64,000 bases of DNA, from the NCBI RefSeq assembly GCF_020639365.1, contig NZ_JAINUL010000001.1, positions 4,653,645 to 4,717,644 of the forward strand, in the 5' to 3' direction. This DNA is from Streptomyces flavotricini. GTDB taxonomy: Bacteria; Actinomycetota; Actinomycetes; Streptomycetales; Streptomycetaceae. The notes under the pieces were generated by a model. The model had not been told where the DNA came from, ran no database searches, and saw nothing but the letters and a program-made list of their open reading frames with translations. The position numbers were made by a program, and so were the translations under genes. The first letter of the stretch is position 1. Every line of letters starts with the position of its first letter. Below are positions 50,853 to 59,389 of this stretch, piece by piece.

Positions 50853-52433
50853 ATGAGCGAGAGCACCGACCCCGCGTCCCCGGCCGATCAGATCGCCGCC
50901 GGGTACGCCTTCACCGGACCCGCGCTCGAACTGGGTGCCCTGCTGTGGGACGGGGCCTGCCTGCCGGACCGCCAGATCCGCATCCCGCTGTCGATGCTCA
51001 ACCGCCACGGCCTGGTCGCGGGCGCCACCGGCACCGGCAAGACGAAGACCCTCCAGCTCATCGCCGAGCAGCTGTCGGCGGGCGGCGTTCCGGTGTTCCT
51101 CGCCGACATCAAGGGCGACGTGTCGGGGATTTCGGTGCCGGGCACGGCCAACGACAAGATCGCGGAACGGGCGAAGGAAGTCGGCCGGCCGTGGGAGGCC
51201 GCCGGATTCCCGAGCGAGTTCTATTCGTTGGGCGGGATCGGACCGGGCATTCCGCTCCGGGCCACCGTGACGAGTTTCGGCCCGGTGCTGATGTCGAAGG
51301 TGCTCCAGCTCAACCAGACCCAGGAGCAGTCGCTCGGCCTGATCTTCCATTACGCCGACACCAAGGGACTGGAGCTGATCGACCTCAAGGACCTGCGGGC
51401 GGTCGTCGCCTTCCTCGTCTCCGACCAGGGAAAAGCCGAGCTCAAGGGCATCGGCGGGCTGTCGACGGTGACGGCCGGGGTGATCCTGCGCGCCCTGACC
51501 GCCTTCGAGCAGCAGGGCGCCTCGGAGTTCTTCGGCGAGCCGGAATTCGACACCGGTGAATTCCTGCGGACGGCCCCCGACGGGCGCGGTCTGGTCTCCG
51601 TACTGGAACTCCCGGCGGTCCAGGACAAGCCGCAGCTCTTCTCCACCTTCCTGATGTGGCTGCTGGCCGACCTCTACACCGACCTGCCGGAAGTCGGGGA
51701 CCTGGAGCGGCCGAAGCTCGTCTTCTTCTTCGACGAGGCCCACTTGCTCTTCAGCGGCGCCTCGAAGGCCTTCCTGGAGTCCATCACCCAGACCGTGCGG
51801 CTGATCCGCTCGAAGGGCATCGGCGTCTTCTTCGTGACGCAGACCCCCAAGGACGTGCCGGCGGACGTGCTCGCGCAGCTCGGCAACCGGGTGCAGCACG
51901 CGCTGCGCGCCTTCACCCCCGACGACGCGAAGGCGCTGAAGGCGACGGTGAAGACCTTCCCGAACTCCGCGTACGACCTGGAGGAGCTGCTGACCCAGCT
52001 CGGGACGGGCGAGGCGGTGATCACCGTACTCAGCGAGAAGGGAGCCCCGACCCCGGTGGCGGCGACCCGGCTGCGCGCCCCGCAGTCGCTGATGGGCCCG
52101 ATCGACGCGGCGGCCCTCGACGCGGCGGTGAAGTCCTCGCTCCTCTACTCGCGGTACGCGGAGCCCGTCGACCGGGAGTCGGCGTACGAGAAGATCAGCG
52201 CCGAGCAGGCCGCGGCCGAGGCGGCGGCGGAGGCGGCCGCGGCCGGGGCGGAGGCCGAGAAACGGGCCGAGGAGGCGGCCAAGGCGGCGCGCGGCGCGCC
52301 GAAGCCGGATCCCTCGCTCGCCCAGCAGGTGGTCGGGAGCGGGCTGTTCCGCTCGTTGGCCCGGTCGATCGGGACCCAGCTGGGGCGGGAGATCTCGCGC
52401 TCGATCTTCGGGACGGCGAAGCGGCGCAGATGA
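50853..52433 (+). CDS. HerA-like helicase (DUF853) ATPase
   Basis: A 526-residue P-loop ATPase of the HerA/FtsK-related DUF853 family. Walker A is GATGTGKTKTL (about 55-65), Walker B LVFFFDEAHLLF, and an arginine-finger-like region follows (LGNRVQHALRAF). The C-terminus has an Ala/Glu coiled coil (AAAEAAAEAAAAGAEAEKRA) and a basic tail. Relatives translocate DNA, though this family's bacterial role is undefined. ATG 50853. No partner nuclease gene such as NurA is adjacent. Confidence 0.88.
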   Translation: MSESTDPASPADQIAAGYAFTGPALELGALLWDGACLPDRQIRIPLSMLNRHGLVAGATGTGKTKTLQLIAEQLSAGGVPVFLADIKGDVSGISVPGTANDKIAERAKEVGRPWEAAGFPSEFYSLGGIGPGIPLRATVTSFGPVLMSKVLQLNQTQEQSLGLIFHYADTKGLELIDLKDLRAVVAFLVSDQGKAELKGIGGLSTVTAGVILRALTAFEQQGASEFFGEPEFDTGEFLRTAPDGRGLVSVLELPAVQDKPQLFSTFLMWLLADLYTDLPEVGDLERPKLVFFFDEAHLLFSGASKAFLESITQTVRLIRSKGIGVFFVTQTPKDVPADVLAQLGNRVQHALRAFTPDDAKALKATVKTFPNSAYDLEELLTQLGTGEAVITVLSEKGAPTPVAATRLRAPQSLMGPIDAAALDAAVKSSLLYSRYAEPVDRESAYEKISAEQAAAEAAAEAAAAGAEAEKRAEEAAKAARGAPKPDPSLAQQVVGSGLFRSLARSIGTQLGREISRSIFGTAKRRR

Positions 52434-52524
52434 GGACCCCGCCGCTTGACAGGTGATGGATTCCGGCGGCCGGATCCTCCGCCGGGGTGCCGCCGGGGGC
52501 CTCGGCGCTGACAGACTTCCACCC

Positions 52525-53463
52525 ATGCGGACCGAACTCACCGACACCACGTCCAGCAAGATCGACCGGGCCCTGCTCGATGCCCGCCGGGCCGTCGGCA
52601 GCCCGACGATGGGCCTGGTGCTGACGCTCGTCATAGCGACCGACGAGGAGAACGCGTACGACGCCGTCCGCGCGGCCTCGGAGGCCTCGCGCGAGCACCC
52701 CTGCCGCATCATCGTGGTGATCAAGCGCACCTCGCGCGGCTCGCACAAGCTCCGCCAGACCCGCCTGGACGCCGAGCTGCGCGTCGGATCGGACGCCGGG
52801 ACCGGGGAGATCGTGCTGCTGCGCCTGCACGGGGCGCTCAACGAGCAGGCGGGCTCGGTCGTCCTCCCGCTGCTGGTGCCGGACGCGCCGGTGGTGGCGT
52901 GGTGGCCGGCCGACGCGCCCGCCGACACGGCGCGGGATCCGCTCGGCGCGCTCGCGCAGCGCCGGATCACGGACGCGGAGGCCACCGCCGACCCGGTGGC
53001 GGAACTGGACCGGCGGGCCGCCTCGTACGCCCCCGGGGACACCGACCTCGCCTGGACCCGGCTGACGCCGTGGCGGGCGCTGCTGGCCGCCGCGGTGGAC
53101 CAGAAGCCGCTGCCGGTGACGGGCGCGGCGGTGGAGAGCGAGCCCGACAACCCGAGCGCCGAACTGCTGGCGCGCTGGCTGGAAGGCCGGCTCGGGGTAC
53201 CGGTGGAGCGGGTCGCCACGAACGGGCCCGTGATCACCCGGGTCCGGCTGGCGACCAGGGAGGGCGAGATCACCGTGGACCGCCCCGACGGGGCGCTGGC
53301 CACGCTGATCCTGCCGGGCAGCCCCGACCGCAAGGTGGCCCTGAAGATCCGCAGCATGGCCGAGCTGATCTCGGAGGAGCTGCGGCGCCTGGACGCGGAC
53401 GAGGTCTACGCGTCGGCGCTGCGCGGGCGCCCGGCCCGGGCTCTGGCCCCGTCTGCTCTCTAA
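52525..53463 (+). CDS. OpcA-like glucose-6-phosphate dehydrogenase assembly protein, stand-alone
   Basis: A 312-residue OpcA-family protein: LTDTTSSKIDRALLDARRAV, VLTLVIATDEENAYDAVRAA, PLLVPDAPVVAWWPADAP and AELISEELRRLDADEVYASA all fit the family. OpcA normally sits beside zwf in the tkt-tal-zwf-opcA-pgl operon; here no pentose-phosphate gene is near, so this is a separate paralogue. ATG 52525 yields the family N-terminus. Its stop overlaps that of the opposing HhH-GPD gene by four bases (CTAA). Confidence 0.85.
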   Translation: MRTELTDTTSSKIDRALLDARRAVGSPTMGLVLTLVIATDEENAYDAVRAASEASREHPCRIIVVIKRTSRGSHKLRQTRLDAELRVGSDAGTGEIVLLRLHGALNEQAGSVVLPLLVPDAPVVAWWPADAPADTARDPLGALAQRRITDAEATADPVAELDRRAASYAPGDTDLAWTRLTPWRALLAAAVDQKPLPVTGAAVESEPDNPSAELLARWLEGRLGVPVERVATNGPVITRVRLATREGEITVDRPDGALATLILPGSPDRKVALKIRSMAELISEELRRLDADEVYASALRGRPARALAPSAL

Positions 53464-54056
53464 CCGCCCTTCTCCGCCTTGGCGGCCTTGGCCGCCGCCT
53501 TCATCTCCTGTTTGTGCGCCCGCACCTTCGCCAGGGACTCCGGCCCGGTGATGTCCGCCGCCGAGCGGTAGACGTTCGCCGGGCCGTAGCCGCCGGCCGC
53601 CTCGCGCCAGCCCTTGGGGCGCACGCCGAGCTGCTTGCCCAGCAGCGCCAGGAAAATCTGGGCCTTCTGCTCCCCGAACCCGGGCAGCTCCTTGAGCCGC
53701 TTCAGCAGCTCCTGCCCGGTGCCCACGCCGCGCCAGACGGCCTCCGCGTCCCCGTCGTAGTGCTCCACCAGGTACGCGCACAGCTGCTGCACCCGCTTCG
53801 CCATCGACCCGGGGTAGCGGTGCACGGCCGGCTTCTCGGAGAGCAGCGCGGCGAAGGCCTCCGGGTCGGCGGCGGCGATGGCGTGGGCGTCCAGGTCGTC
53901 CGCCCCCATCCGCCGGGCGATCGTGTACGGGCCCGAGAACGCCCACTCCATCGGCACCTGCTGGTCGAGCAGCATGCCGACGAGCGCGGCGAGCGGGCTG
54001 CGGCCGAGGAGCTCGTCGGCCTCCGGCTGCTGGGCCAGCCGCATCGTGATGTCCAT
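53460..54056 (-). CDS. HhH-GPD-type base-excision DNA repair protein
   Basis: A 198-residue DNA-glycosylase-fold protein of the actinobacterial HhH-GPD family. Helix-hairpin-helix region: LKELPGFGEQKAQIFLALLG, followed by the expected Lys-rich tail (HKQEMKAAAKAAKAEKGG). The family start is seen as ADELLGRSPLAALVGMLLDQ. The substrate base is unknown, and the catalytic Lys/Asp of Nth-type enzymes is not clearly placed. ATG 54056. Confidence 0.85.
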   Translation of the reverse strand: MDITMRLAQQPEADELLGRSPLAALVGMLLDQQVPMEWAFSGPYTIARRMGADDLDAHAIAAADPEAFAALLSEKPAVHRYPGSMAKRVQQLCAYLVEHYDGDAEAVWRGVGTGQELLKRLKELPGFGEQKAQIFLALLGKQLGVRPKGWREAAGGYGPANVYRSAADITGPESLAKVRAHKQEMKAAAKAAKAEKGG

Positions 54057-54161
54057 GGATCCAGCCTCCCGCGTGGCCGCCCTCCACGCGCGGTCGGCGC
54101 ACCGCGGGCCTAGCGTGAGAACCGCGCAAAACCGACGAAAAGACACAGGAGTCGATCGATC

Positions 54162-54980
54162 ATGGCTGAGTTCCCGGAAGGCGCTCCGTGCTGGGTGGAC
54201 GCGATGTTCAAGGACGTGGAGGGCGCCAAGACCTTCTACTCCGACGTGCTGGGCTGGACCTTCGGTGACGCCTCCAGCGAGTACGGCAACTACACGCAGG
54301 CCTACTCCGACGGCAAGGCGGTGGCGGCCGTGGTGCCGCCCATGCCGGGCGCCGACGCCCCCTCGCAGTGGTGCCTGTACTTCGCCTCGCCCGACGCGGC
54401 GGCCACCGCCGAGAAGATCAAGTCGGCCGGCGGCCAGCTGATGGTGGAGCCGATGCAGGTCGGCACCTTCGGCACGATGGCCATCGCGAAGGAGCCGAGC
54501 GGCGCGGTCTTCGGGGTCTGGCAGCCGGGCGAGCACAGGGGCTTCGAGAAGATCGGCGAGCCGGGCGCGTACGCCTGGGCGGAGGTCTTCACCCGTGACC
54601 CGGCCAAGGCGGACGGGTTCCTCTCGCAGGTCTTCCCGTACGAGGCCCAGACGATGGAGCCCGGCGACGACCCCGAGACGGCCGGGATGGACTTCCGGAT
54701 CTACAGCGTCGGCGGCAAGGAGCACCCGGTCCTCGGCCGGATGAAGATGGGCGACGAGTTCCCGCCGGAGATCCCCCCGTACGTCCAGGTCTACTTCGGG
54801 GTCCCGGACTGCGACGAGGCCGTGGCCAAGGCCAAGAAGCACGGCGGGGCCCTCCACTTCGGCCCGATGGACAGCCCCTTCGGCCGCTTCGCGGCGCTGA
54901 CGGACCAGCAGGGCGCGGCCTTCGCGGTGATCGACATGGCGAAGACGACGGGCGAGATGCCGAAGTTTTCGGACGCGTAG
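54162..54980 (+). CDS. two-domain VOC (glyoxalase-like) protein
   Basis: A 272-residue protein made of two vicinal-oxygen-chelate modules (about 5-125 and 135-265). Module starts are APCWVDAMFKDVEGAKTFY and YAWAEVFTRDPAKADGFL; each ends in a Gly-rich strand (PSGAVFGVWQPG, QQGAAFAVIDM). Streptomyces homologues are called glyoxalase or hydroxylase-like, without proven substrates. ATG 54162 follows AGGAGTCGATC, a good ribosome site. It is divergent from the HhH-GPD gene. Confidence 0.87.
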   Translation: MAEFPEGAPCWVDAMFKDVEGAKTFYSDVLGWTFGDASSEYGNYTQAYSDGKAVAAVVPPMPGADAPSQWCLYFASPDAAATAEKIKSAGGQLMVEPMQVGTFGTMAIAKEPSGAVFGVWQPGEHRGFEKIGEPGAYAWAEVFTRDPAKADGFLSQVFPYEAQTMEPGDDPETAGMDFRIYSVGGKEHPVLGRMKMGDEFPPEIPPYVQVYFGVPDCDEAVAKAKKHGGALHFGPMDSPFGRFAALTDQQGAAFAVIDMAKTTGEMPKFSDA

Positions 54981-54999
54981 CCGTCCCTCGGGGACGGAG

Positions 55000-55031
55000 G
55001 GGGCGGGGCCGCCGACCGGTGGCCCCGCCCT
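55000..55031. terminator. hairpin between convergent VOC and HTH genes
   Basis: GGGCGGGGCC (55001-55010) pairs perfectly with GGCCCCGCCC (55021-55030), ending at the stop of the minus-strand gene. Confidence 0.75.
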
Positions 55032-55888
55032 CACGCGCAGGGTGGTCGCGTGACGGTGCAGCCCTTGCAGGTGCCGGGGGTCGGGCTGCGGAAGGCCCGG
55101 TCGCACTTCTCGCAGGTCTGGAAGGGGGCGGGTGGGGCGAAGGGGGTTCTGCGCGGGAGCGGGGTCAGGTCGGGCGGTAGCTGGGTCCTCAGGCGGTGGG
55201 CGATCAGGCCGGGCGGGTTGCGGGGGTGGTCCGGGAGGTTCGCCGTGAGGGCGCTGATCACCGCTTGAAGGGTGGCCCCGCGTTCCAGCCAGGCCTCGAC
55301 GCCGCCCGCCAGGCGTTGGACGTCCCGTTCGCCGAGCAGCAGGCGGGGGTCGACCCGGCGGAGTTCGGCCAGGAGTTCCTCGGCCAGCTGCCTGCGGGCC
55401 GGGTTGTGCGGGTTGCGGGGCGCGGGGAGGGCCGCCGCCGGGGGCGGCGGGCCGGGGTCGGGTGCGGGCGGCGGTTCGGGCGCCGGTTCGGGCCTCGGCT
55501 CCGGTGCCGGCCGGGGCGCCGGCTCGGGCTTCGGCTCCGGCAGGGTGACGGCCTTCGGGGCGTTGCAGAACACCGTACGGGTGACGATCCGCCCGTCCGG
55601 GAGCTTCTCCTGGAGCCGCCGCAGGTACCCGTACGCCTCCAGCTCGCCCAGCGCCTTTCCGATCGCCTTCTCCCCCAGGGGCAGCTGCCCGGCCAGGGCT
55701 TTGATGCCGACCGGGGTGCCGCGGGGCACGGACTGGATGTACGAGGCGAGGGCCCGCGCGTTCATCGACAAGTGCGGGTGCCGGATCAGGTCGTTGCTGA
55801 CCACGGTGAAATTGCGGGTCTGCCGGACGTTGGCGTGTTGAACGCCGTACGCGGCGCGCGAGGGCGCGTTAGAGTGCTGGAAAGCCAT
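55031..55888 (-). CDS. winged-HTH protein with proline-rich linker and C-terminal zinc ribbon
   Basis: A 285-residue protein. The N-terminal domain (about 25-110) is a MarR/RepA-like winged helix (NARALASYIQSVPRGTPVGI, LGEKAIGKALGELEAYGYLR). A Pro/Glu/Ala-rich linker (about 115-160) follows, then a helical domain and a C-terminal zinc ribbon with CEKCDRAF and GTCKGC. This layout is common in actinobacterial accessory DNA as a helix-turn-helix or replication-initiator-like protein. Its role is unknown. ATG 55888. Confidence 0.78.
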   Translation of the reverse strand: MAFQHSNAPSRAAYGVQHANVRQTRNFTVVSNDLIRHPHLSMNARALASYIQSVPRGTPVGIKALAGQLPLGEKAIGKALGELEAYGYLRRLQEKLPDGRIVTRTVFCNAPKAVTLPEPKPEPAPRPAPEPRPEPAPEPPPAPDPGPPPPAAALPAPRNPHNPARRQLAEELLAELRRVDPRLLLGERDVQRLAGGVEAWLERGATLQAVISALTANLPDHPRNPPGLIAHRLRTQLPPDLTPLPRRTPFAPPAPFQTCEKCDRAFRSPTPGTCKGCTVTRPPCA

Positions 55889-56247
55889 CGGGAAGTTGGA
55901 TCCTTCTCGTGGTCAGGCCCTCGTCGGGATTGCGAGTCCCGGCGGGGGCCGCCTTGTGCCCGGAGTTGTCGCGGCGAGCATATGCCAGGCAACCGGCATG
56001 AAATCCAGCCGAGTTGGAACCATTCACCCGTGTGAGTGAGCGTTGCTCCGGGGAGGCTGGAGGGGTTGGGCGGGAGTTTCTTTCTCTTGGTACTTCCAAA
56101 GACAAAGCGTCGTGCCGCACCGGGTCGCGCCCGAGCGCGACCCGCCCGCGGGGGCGGCCCCGCACGAACGTCCACGACTTTGTCCAAAGCTGTCGAGACT
56201 GCCTCAACGCGAGTGACGGGTAAGGCGCGTTGAGGAGGTGGGTGCGC
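55889..56247. other. 359-base divergent intergenic region
   Basis: This region lies between the divergent winged-HTH and XRE genes. It is less GC-rich around 55975-56030 and 56075-56110 and must hold both promoters. CCAAAG recurs (56095 and 56185). No gene is seen. AGGAGG at 56233 is the ribosome site of the XRE gene. Confidence 0.5.
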
Positions 56248-57111
56248 ATGGGCGTGGACGTGGACGGTGACGGTACGGATGAGCACAGCTGGTCCGTGGA
56301 CCCCGAGGACGAACAGGGCGCGGCGGTGGTCGCGGCCCTCGGCCGGCAGATGCGGGCGAGGCGGGAAGCGCTGGGGATGCGGGTCGGCGACCTGGCGGCG
56401 GCGATCCAGTATGGCGAGGCCCTGATCTACAAGGTCGAGGGCGGCAAGCGGATCGCCAAGCCGGAGTATTTGGACAAGGTCGACGATGCGTTGAAGGCCG
56501 GGGGCCTGATCCGGGCCATGGCGGAGGATCTTGGTCGGGTCCGATACCCGAAGAAGGTTCGAGACCTGGCAAAGATGGAGGGGCAGGCCGTTGAGATCGC
56601 GGTGTACCGGATTCACGGCATCCATGGCTTGTTGCAGACGGCGGAGTACGGGCGAGCCCTGTTCGAGATGAGGCAGCCTGCCTACTCGGAGCAAGAGGTC
56701 GAGCGGTTTGTAGCGGCGCGGGAGGCGAGGCGGGTCGTGTTCGACAAGGTCCCGGCGCCAACGCTCAGTTTCGTCCAAGAAGAGGGCACGCTGCGCCGAC
56801 GTATCGGGGGCACAATGGTGTGGCGTCGGCAGCTCGAACATCTGCTTGAGGTACTCCAGTTGCGCAACATCTCCTTCCAGGTCATGCCGCTTGACTGCGA
56901 GGTCCATGCAGGAATGGACGGCGGGATCGAGGTGCTGAAGTTCGATGACGGATCGGCTGTTGGCCGCTCGGACGGAGCGTTCAATGGACGTCCGGTCTCG
57001 GACGCCAAGCGACTTCGGATCCTTGAGCTGCGGTATGGAATCATCCGAGCCCAGGCTCTCTCGCCACGGGAGTCCCGGGCGTTTGTTGAGCACTTGCTGG
57101 GAGAGACATGA
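56248..57111 (+). CDS. XRE-family regulator with DUF5753 domain
   Basis: A 287-residue Streptomyces-type regulator. The HTH lies at about 28-85 (LGRQMRARREALGMRVGDLA, YGEALIYKVEGGKRIAKPE). The remainder is DUF5753 (HGIHGLLQTAEYGRALFEM; the LRRRIGGTMVWRRQLEHL block; ISFQVMPLDCEVHAG). These proteins pair with DUF397 partners, as in the WhiJ-type systems that affect development. ATG 56248 is nine bases after AGGAGG. The ATGA overlap with the DUF397 gene shows coupling. Confidence 0.92.
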   Translation: MGVDVDGDGTDEHSWSVDPEDEQGAAVVAALGRQMRARREALGMRVGDLAAAIQYGEALIYKVEGGKRIAKPEYLDKVDDALKAGGLIRAMAEDLGRVRYPKKVRDLAKMEGQAVEIAVYRIHGIHGLLQTAEYGRALFEMRQPAYSEQEVERFVAAREARRVVFDKVPAPTLSFVQEEGTLRRRIGGTMVWRRQLEHLLEVLQLRNISFQVMPLDCEVHAGMDGGIEVLKFDDGSAVGRSDGAFNGRPVSDAKRLRILELRYGIIRAQALSPRESRAFVEHLLGET

Positions 57112-57305
57112 TGCGGGACTTGGCCTGGTTCAAGAGCAGCTACAGCGATGGCAGCGAAGGCGACTCCTGCGTCGAGGTGGCGGCCTGCCCCGAAGCCGTC
57201 CGTGTGCGGGATTCCAAGGTGCTCGACGGGCCCCAGCTGGCGCTCACGCCGCAGGCCTGGGCCGGCTTCGTCGCGTACGCGCGCGACGATCAGGCCTTCT
57301 CGTAG
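57108..57305 (+). CDS. DUF397 protein, partner of the XRE regulator
   Basis: A 65-residue DUF397 protein: FKSSYSDGSEGDSCVEVA, VRVRDSK and the terminal AWAGFVAYARDDQAF are diagnostic. Small DUF397 proteins are thought to bind and modulate the adjacent XRE/DUF5753 regulator, antitoxin-like in their pairing. Its start overlaps the regulator stop (ATGA). Its 3' end overlaps the opposing lipoprotein gene by 16 bases. Confidence 0.92.
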   Translation: MMRDLAWFKSSYSDGSEGDSCVEVAACPEAVRVRDSKVLDGPQLALTPQAWAGFVAYARDDQAFS

Positions 57306-57829
57306 GCGGCGTGGGAGGTCGCGCGGTAGCAGCGGGAGTTGACGGTGAAGTCGAGCGTCGGCTCCAACGTCGCGGTGTGGGCGGTGACCGTCACGAAGAA
57401 GTGTTCGGCCTCGTTCGAGGCCTGGATCTCGGGGCCGTCCTCACTGATCCTCCAGCCGTTCTCACCCAGCGCCTTCCGCAGGTTCTGCATGCCGGCGTCG
57501 TACTGGTCACTGGTCATGCCGCCCACCGACCAGCGGTGTTCCAGGGCGTACAGGTCTTGGCCGTACTCGTCGCAGACCACGACGCTCACGCCTGTGCGGG
57601 GCTCGGTGACCTTGCCCTTGACCCCGGCCATCTCCAGCAGGCGGGCGGACACCTCCCTCGTCTTCGCGCGCGCCGGGTCGGGATCCATCCGCTCCGGCGT
57701 GTAGGGGAGTTCCATGATGTTCGAACACCCCACGGACAGCGCCAGAAGCGACGTGAAGACGACCGTGAAGGCACGCCTCCTACGGCATGCCCGGGTGGAG
57801 CGTCCCATTTCCATGATTCGTCGCATCAT
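57290..57829 (-). CDS. putative lipoprotein, convergent with DUF397 gene
   Basis: A 179-residue protein. The basic start (MMRRIMEMGRSTRACRRRR) is followed by a hydrophobic stretch ending in a lipobox-like LSVGC, suggesting a lipoprotein with its acylated Cys near residue 34. The mature domain has no recognised family; it contains VVVCDEYGQDLYALEHRW, a helical segment (SDQYDAGMQNLRKALGENG) and ends TVNSRCYRATSHAAYEKA. ATG 57829 follows GGAGAAG. Confidence 0.65.
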   Translation of the reverse strand: MMRRIMEMGRSTRACRRRRAFTVVFTSLLALSVGCSNIMELPYTPERMDPDPARAKTREVSARLLEMAGVKGKVTEPRTGVSVVVCDEYGQDLYALEHRWSVGGMTSDQYDAGMQNLRKALGENGWRISEDGPEIQASNEAEHFFVTVTAHTATLEPTLDFTVNSRCYRATSHAAYEKA

Positions 57830-57960
57830 CCGCTTCTCCGGGAAGAAGACCGATGCGTCGGCCCGTCCCCTGGTGGTCCCTGGTCCTGACCGTACTCCCG
57901 CACGAAAACGCAGAGGACCTCTACGCGGCACTGCGCTGCGCCTGACGCCGCGCGCCGGCG

Positions 57961-58152
57961 TCACGGGACGGCGACGTACACCTCGGTCGACTTCACCCGC
58001 GCGGTGACGATCCAGACGAAGGAGTTCCGTACGGAGGTGGCCGTTCCGTTGCCCGCGGGCGGCTGGGGCCGGGGCTCACCGGCCAGGGCCTTGGCGAAGG
58101 CGGCGAGCGCGACCCCGTCGAAGGACCGCCCCCCGTCGGCGGCGCGGCGCAC
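57961..58152 (-). CDS. possible short ORF or gene remnant
   Basis: A 63-codon frame from GTG 58152 (RRAADGGRSFDGVALAAFAK) to NSFVWIVTARVKSTEVYVAV. The C-terminal strand pattern looks protein-like and a GGAGGG lies about ten bases upstream of the GTG, but no family is recognised and it may be the tail of a lost gene. It lies downstream of the membrane-protein gene on the same strand. Confidence 0.3.
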   Translation of the reverse strand: MRRAADGGRSFDGVALAAFAKALAGEPRPQPPAGNGTATSVRNSFVWIVTARVKSTEVYVAVP

Positions 58153-58210
58153 AGGCAGCCGCCCTCCGTCGGCAGGTGCCGCCTTGGGGCGCAGGGGTTC
58201 AGGAAGGTGC

Positions 58211-58777
58211 TCAGCGCGGGCCGGTCTCGCCCTTGGCCTTGGCCTGCGCGGCGGCGACGTAGCGGACGGTGAAGAGCATGGGGACGACGAACCCGGCGGC
58301 CTGGACGAGCGTGGCGGCCGTCGAGTGGCCGTGGCCGGCGTGGGCGAGGGCCGCGAGCGCGCCGGCCGTCACGGCGAAGGCCGCGGTCCACGCGCCGGTG
58401 ATGACGGCGTTGGCCCGGATGAACGGCCGCAGGCCCCAGACCTCGCGGGGGGTGGTGCGCTTGGCGATGCCCAGGGTGAACGGCCTGCCCACGAGCAGCG
58501 AGACCCCGGCGATGACGGCCAGCGTGGCCGAGGAGAGGGTCGCCGAGTAGTCGTGCACGCCCGAGTGGGGGTCGGTGAAGGCGATGGCCGTCAGCGCCGC
58601 GAAGAAGACCGCGGAGCCGATCTCGATGATCAGCGCGTCGAAGCCGGCTCCGGTCCGGCGCTGCTGGACGGTCACCGCCACCGCCGCGACGAGACCGGCG
58701 AGCGCAGCCCACTGCCACTGGCCGGACGGAAGCACCGCGAAGACGATCCACGGAAGGAAGGTGCGTACGTACGACAT
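58211..58777 (-). CDS. integral membrane protein, probable PadR target
   Basis: A 188-residue protein with five or six helices (WIVFAVLPSGQWQWAALAGL, SAVFFAALTAIAF, LAVIAGVSLLVG, VITGAWTAAFAVTAGALAAL, FVVPMLFTVRYVAA). No transporter family is recognised; the layout resembles intracellular septation or DUF-type membrane proteins. ATG 58777 is preferred over ATG 58819, because the latter lies inside the repeat likely bound by the divergent PadR protein. The shared control region suggests regulation by PadR. Confidence 0.72.
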   Translation of the reverse strand: MSYVRTFLPWIVFAVLPSGQWQWAALAGLVAAVAVTVQQRRTGAGFDALIIEIGSAVFFAALTAIAFTDPHSGVHDYSATLSSATLAVIAGVSLLVGRPFTLGIAKRTTPREVWGLRPFIRANAVITGAWTAAFAVTAGALAALAHAGHGHSTAATLVQAAGFVVPMLFTVRYVAAAQAKAKGETGPR

Positions 58778-58803
58778 CGGAGACCCCCGGCTGAGTGGCT
58801 GAC

Positions 58804-58851
58804 GTTCCTGTTCTGACATGTCGAAAGTAGATGTTCCAGAACTGACATGTC
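58804..58851. promoter_or_regulatory. 19-bp direct repeat, candidate PadR operator
   Basis: GTTCCTGTTCTGACATGTC (58804-58822) recurs as GTTCCAGAACTGACATGTC (58833-58851): 16 of 19 identical, 29 bp apart. Each contains TGACATGTC, palindromic in the second copy (TGACATGTCA), and the second also has GTTC-CA-GAAC. The repeats lie between the divergent PadR and membrane-protein genes. Confidence 0.6.
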
Positions 58852-58876
58852 AAGAATGGAATGTAAGGTGAGGGTC

Positions 58877-59389
58877 ATGAGCCTTCGACACGCCCTTCTC
58901 GGACTCCTGTCAGAGCGCCCCGCCAGCGGATACGACCTGCTCAAGCGCTTCGAGACCTCGCTGGCCAACGTCTGGCCCGCCACCCAGAGCCAGATGTACA
59001 CAGAGCTGTCCAAGCTCGCCGACGCCGGGATGATCAGCGTCTCGGCGCAGGGCCCGCGCGGGCGCAAGGAGTACACCCTCACCGACGAGGGGCTGGCCGA
59101 ACTGCGTCACTGGCTGACCGGGACCAAGCCGCAGCGCAACACCCGCAGCGACATCCTGCTGAGGGTCTTCTTCCTCGGCGTACTCACGCCCGAGCAGGCG
59201 CGCGGCTATCTCGCGGAGCTGACGGAGATGTCCGAGCAGGAGTACGAGGGCCTGCGGCAGCTGGAGGAGTCCATCGACTGGGGCGACGATCCGCTCTCGG
59301 TCCACGGCAGGATCGCCCTGGAGTACGGCCTGCGGTTCAACGCCATGCGCCGGGAGTGGGCCGAGTGGGCGGCCGGCCAGATCCGCTAG
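58877..59389 (+). CDS. PadR family transcriptional regulator
   Basis: A 170-residue regulator: the PadR winged helix (LRHALLGLLSERPASGYDLL, QMYTELSKLADAGMIS, GRKEYTLTDEGLAELRHWL) plus a C-terminal helical dimerisation domain (EQEYEGLRQLEESIDW). PadR proteins often repress an adjacent membrane protein gene; here the divergent gene at 58211 is the natural candidate. ATG 58877 follows GGTGAGGG. The stop overlaps the sigma factor stop on the other strand by four bases. Confidence 0.9.
   Translation: MSLRHALLGLLSERPASGYDLLKRFETSLANVWPATQSQMYTELSKLADAGMISVSAQGPRGRKEYTLTDEGLAELRHWLTGTKPQRNTRSDILLRVFFLGVLTPEQARGYLAELTEMSEQEYEGLRQLEESIDWGDDPLSVHGRIALEYGLRFNAMRREWAEWAAGQIR

Noticed and set aside
55031..57829. 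HTH, XRE and DUF397 cluster considered as a prophage or integrative element
   Set aside because: No integrase, att repeats, structural or transfer genes are present, and DUF397 pairs are common in core Streptomyces DNA.
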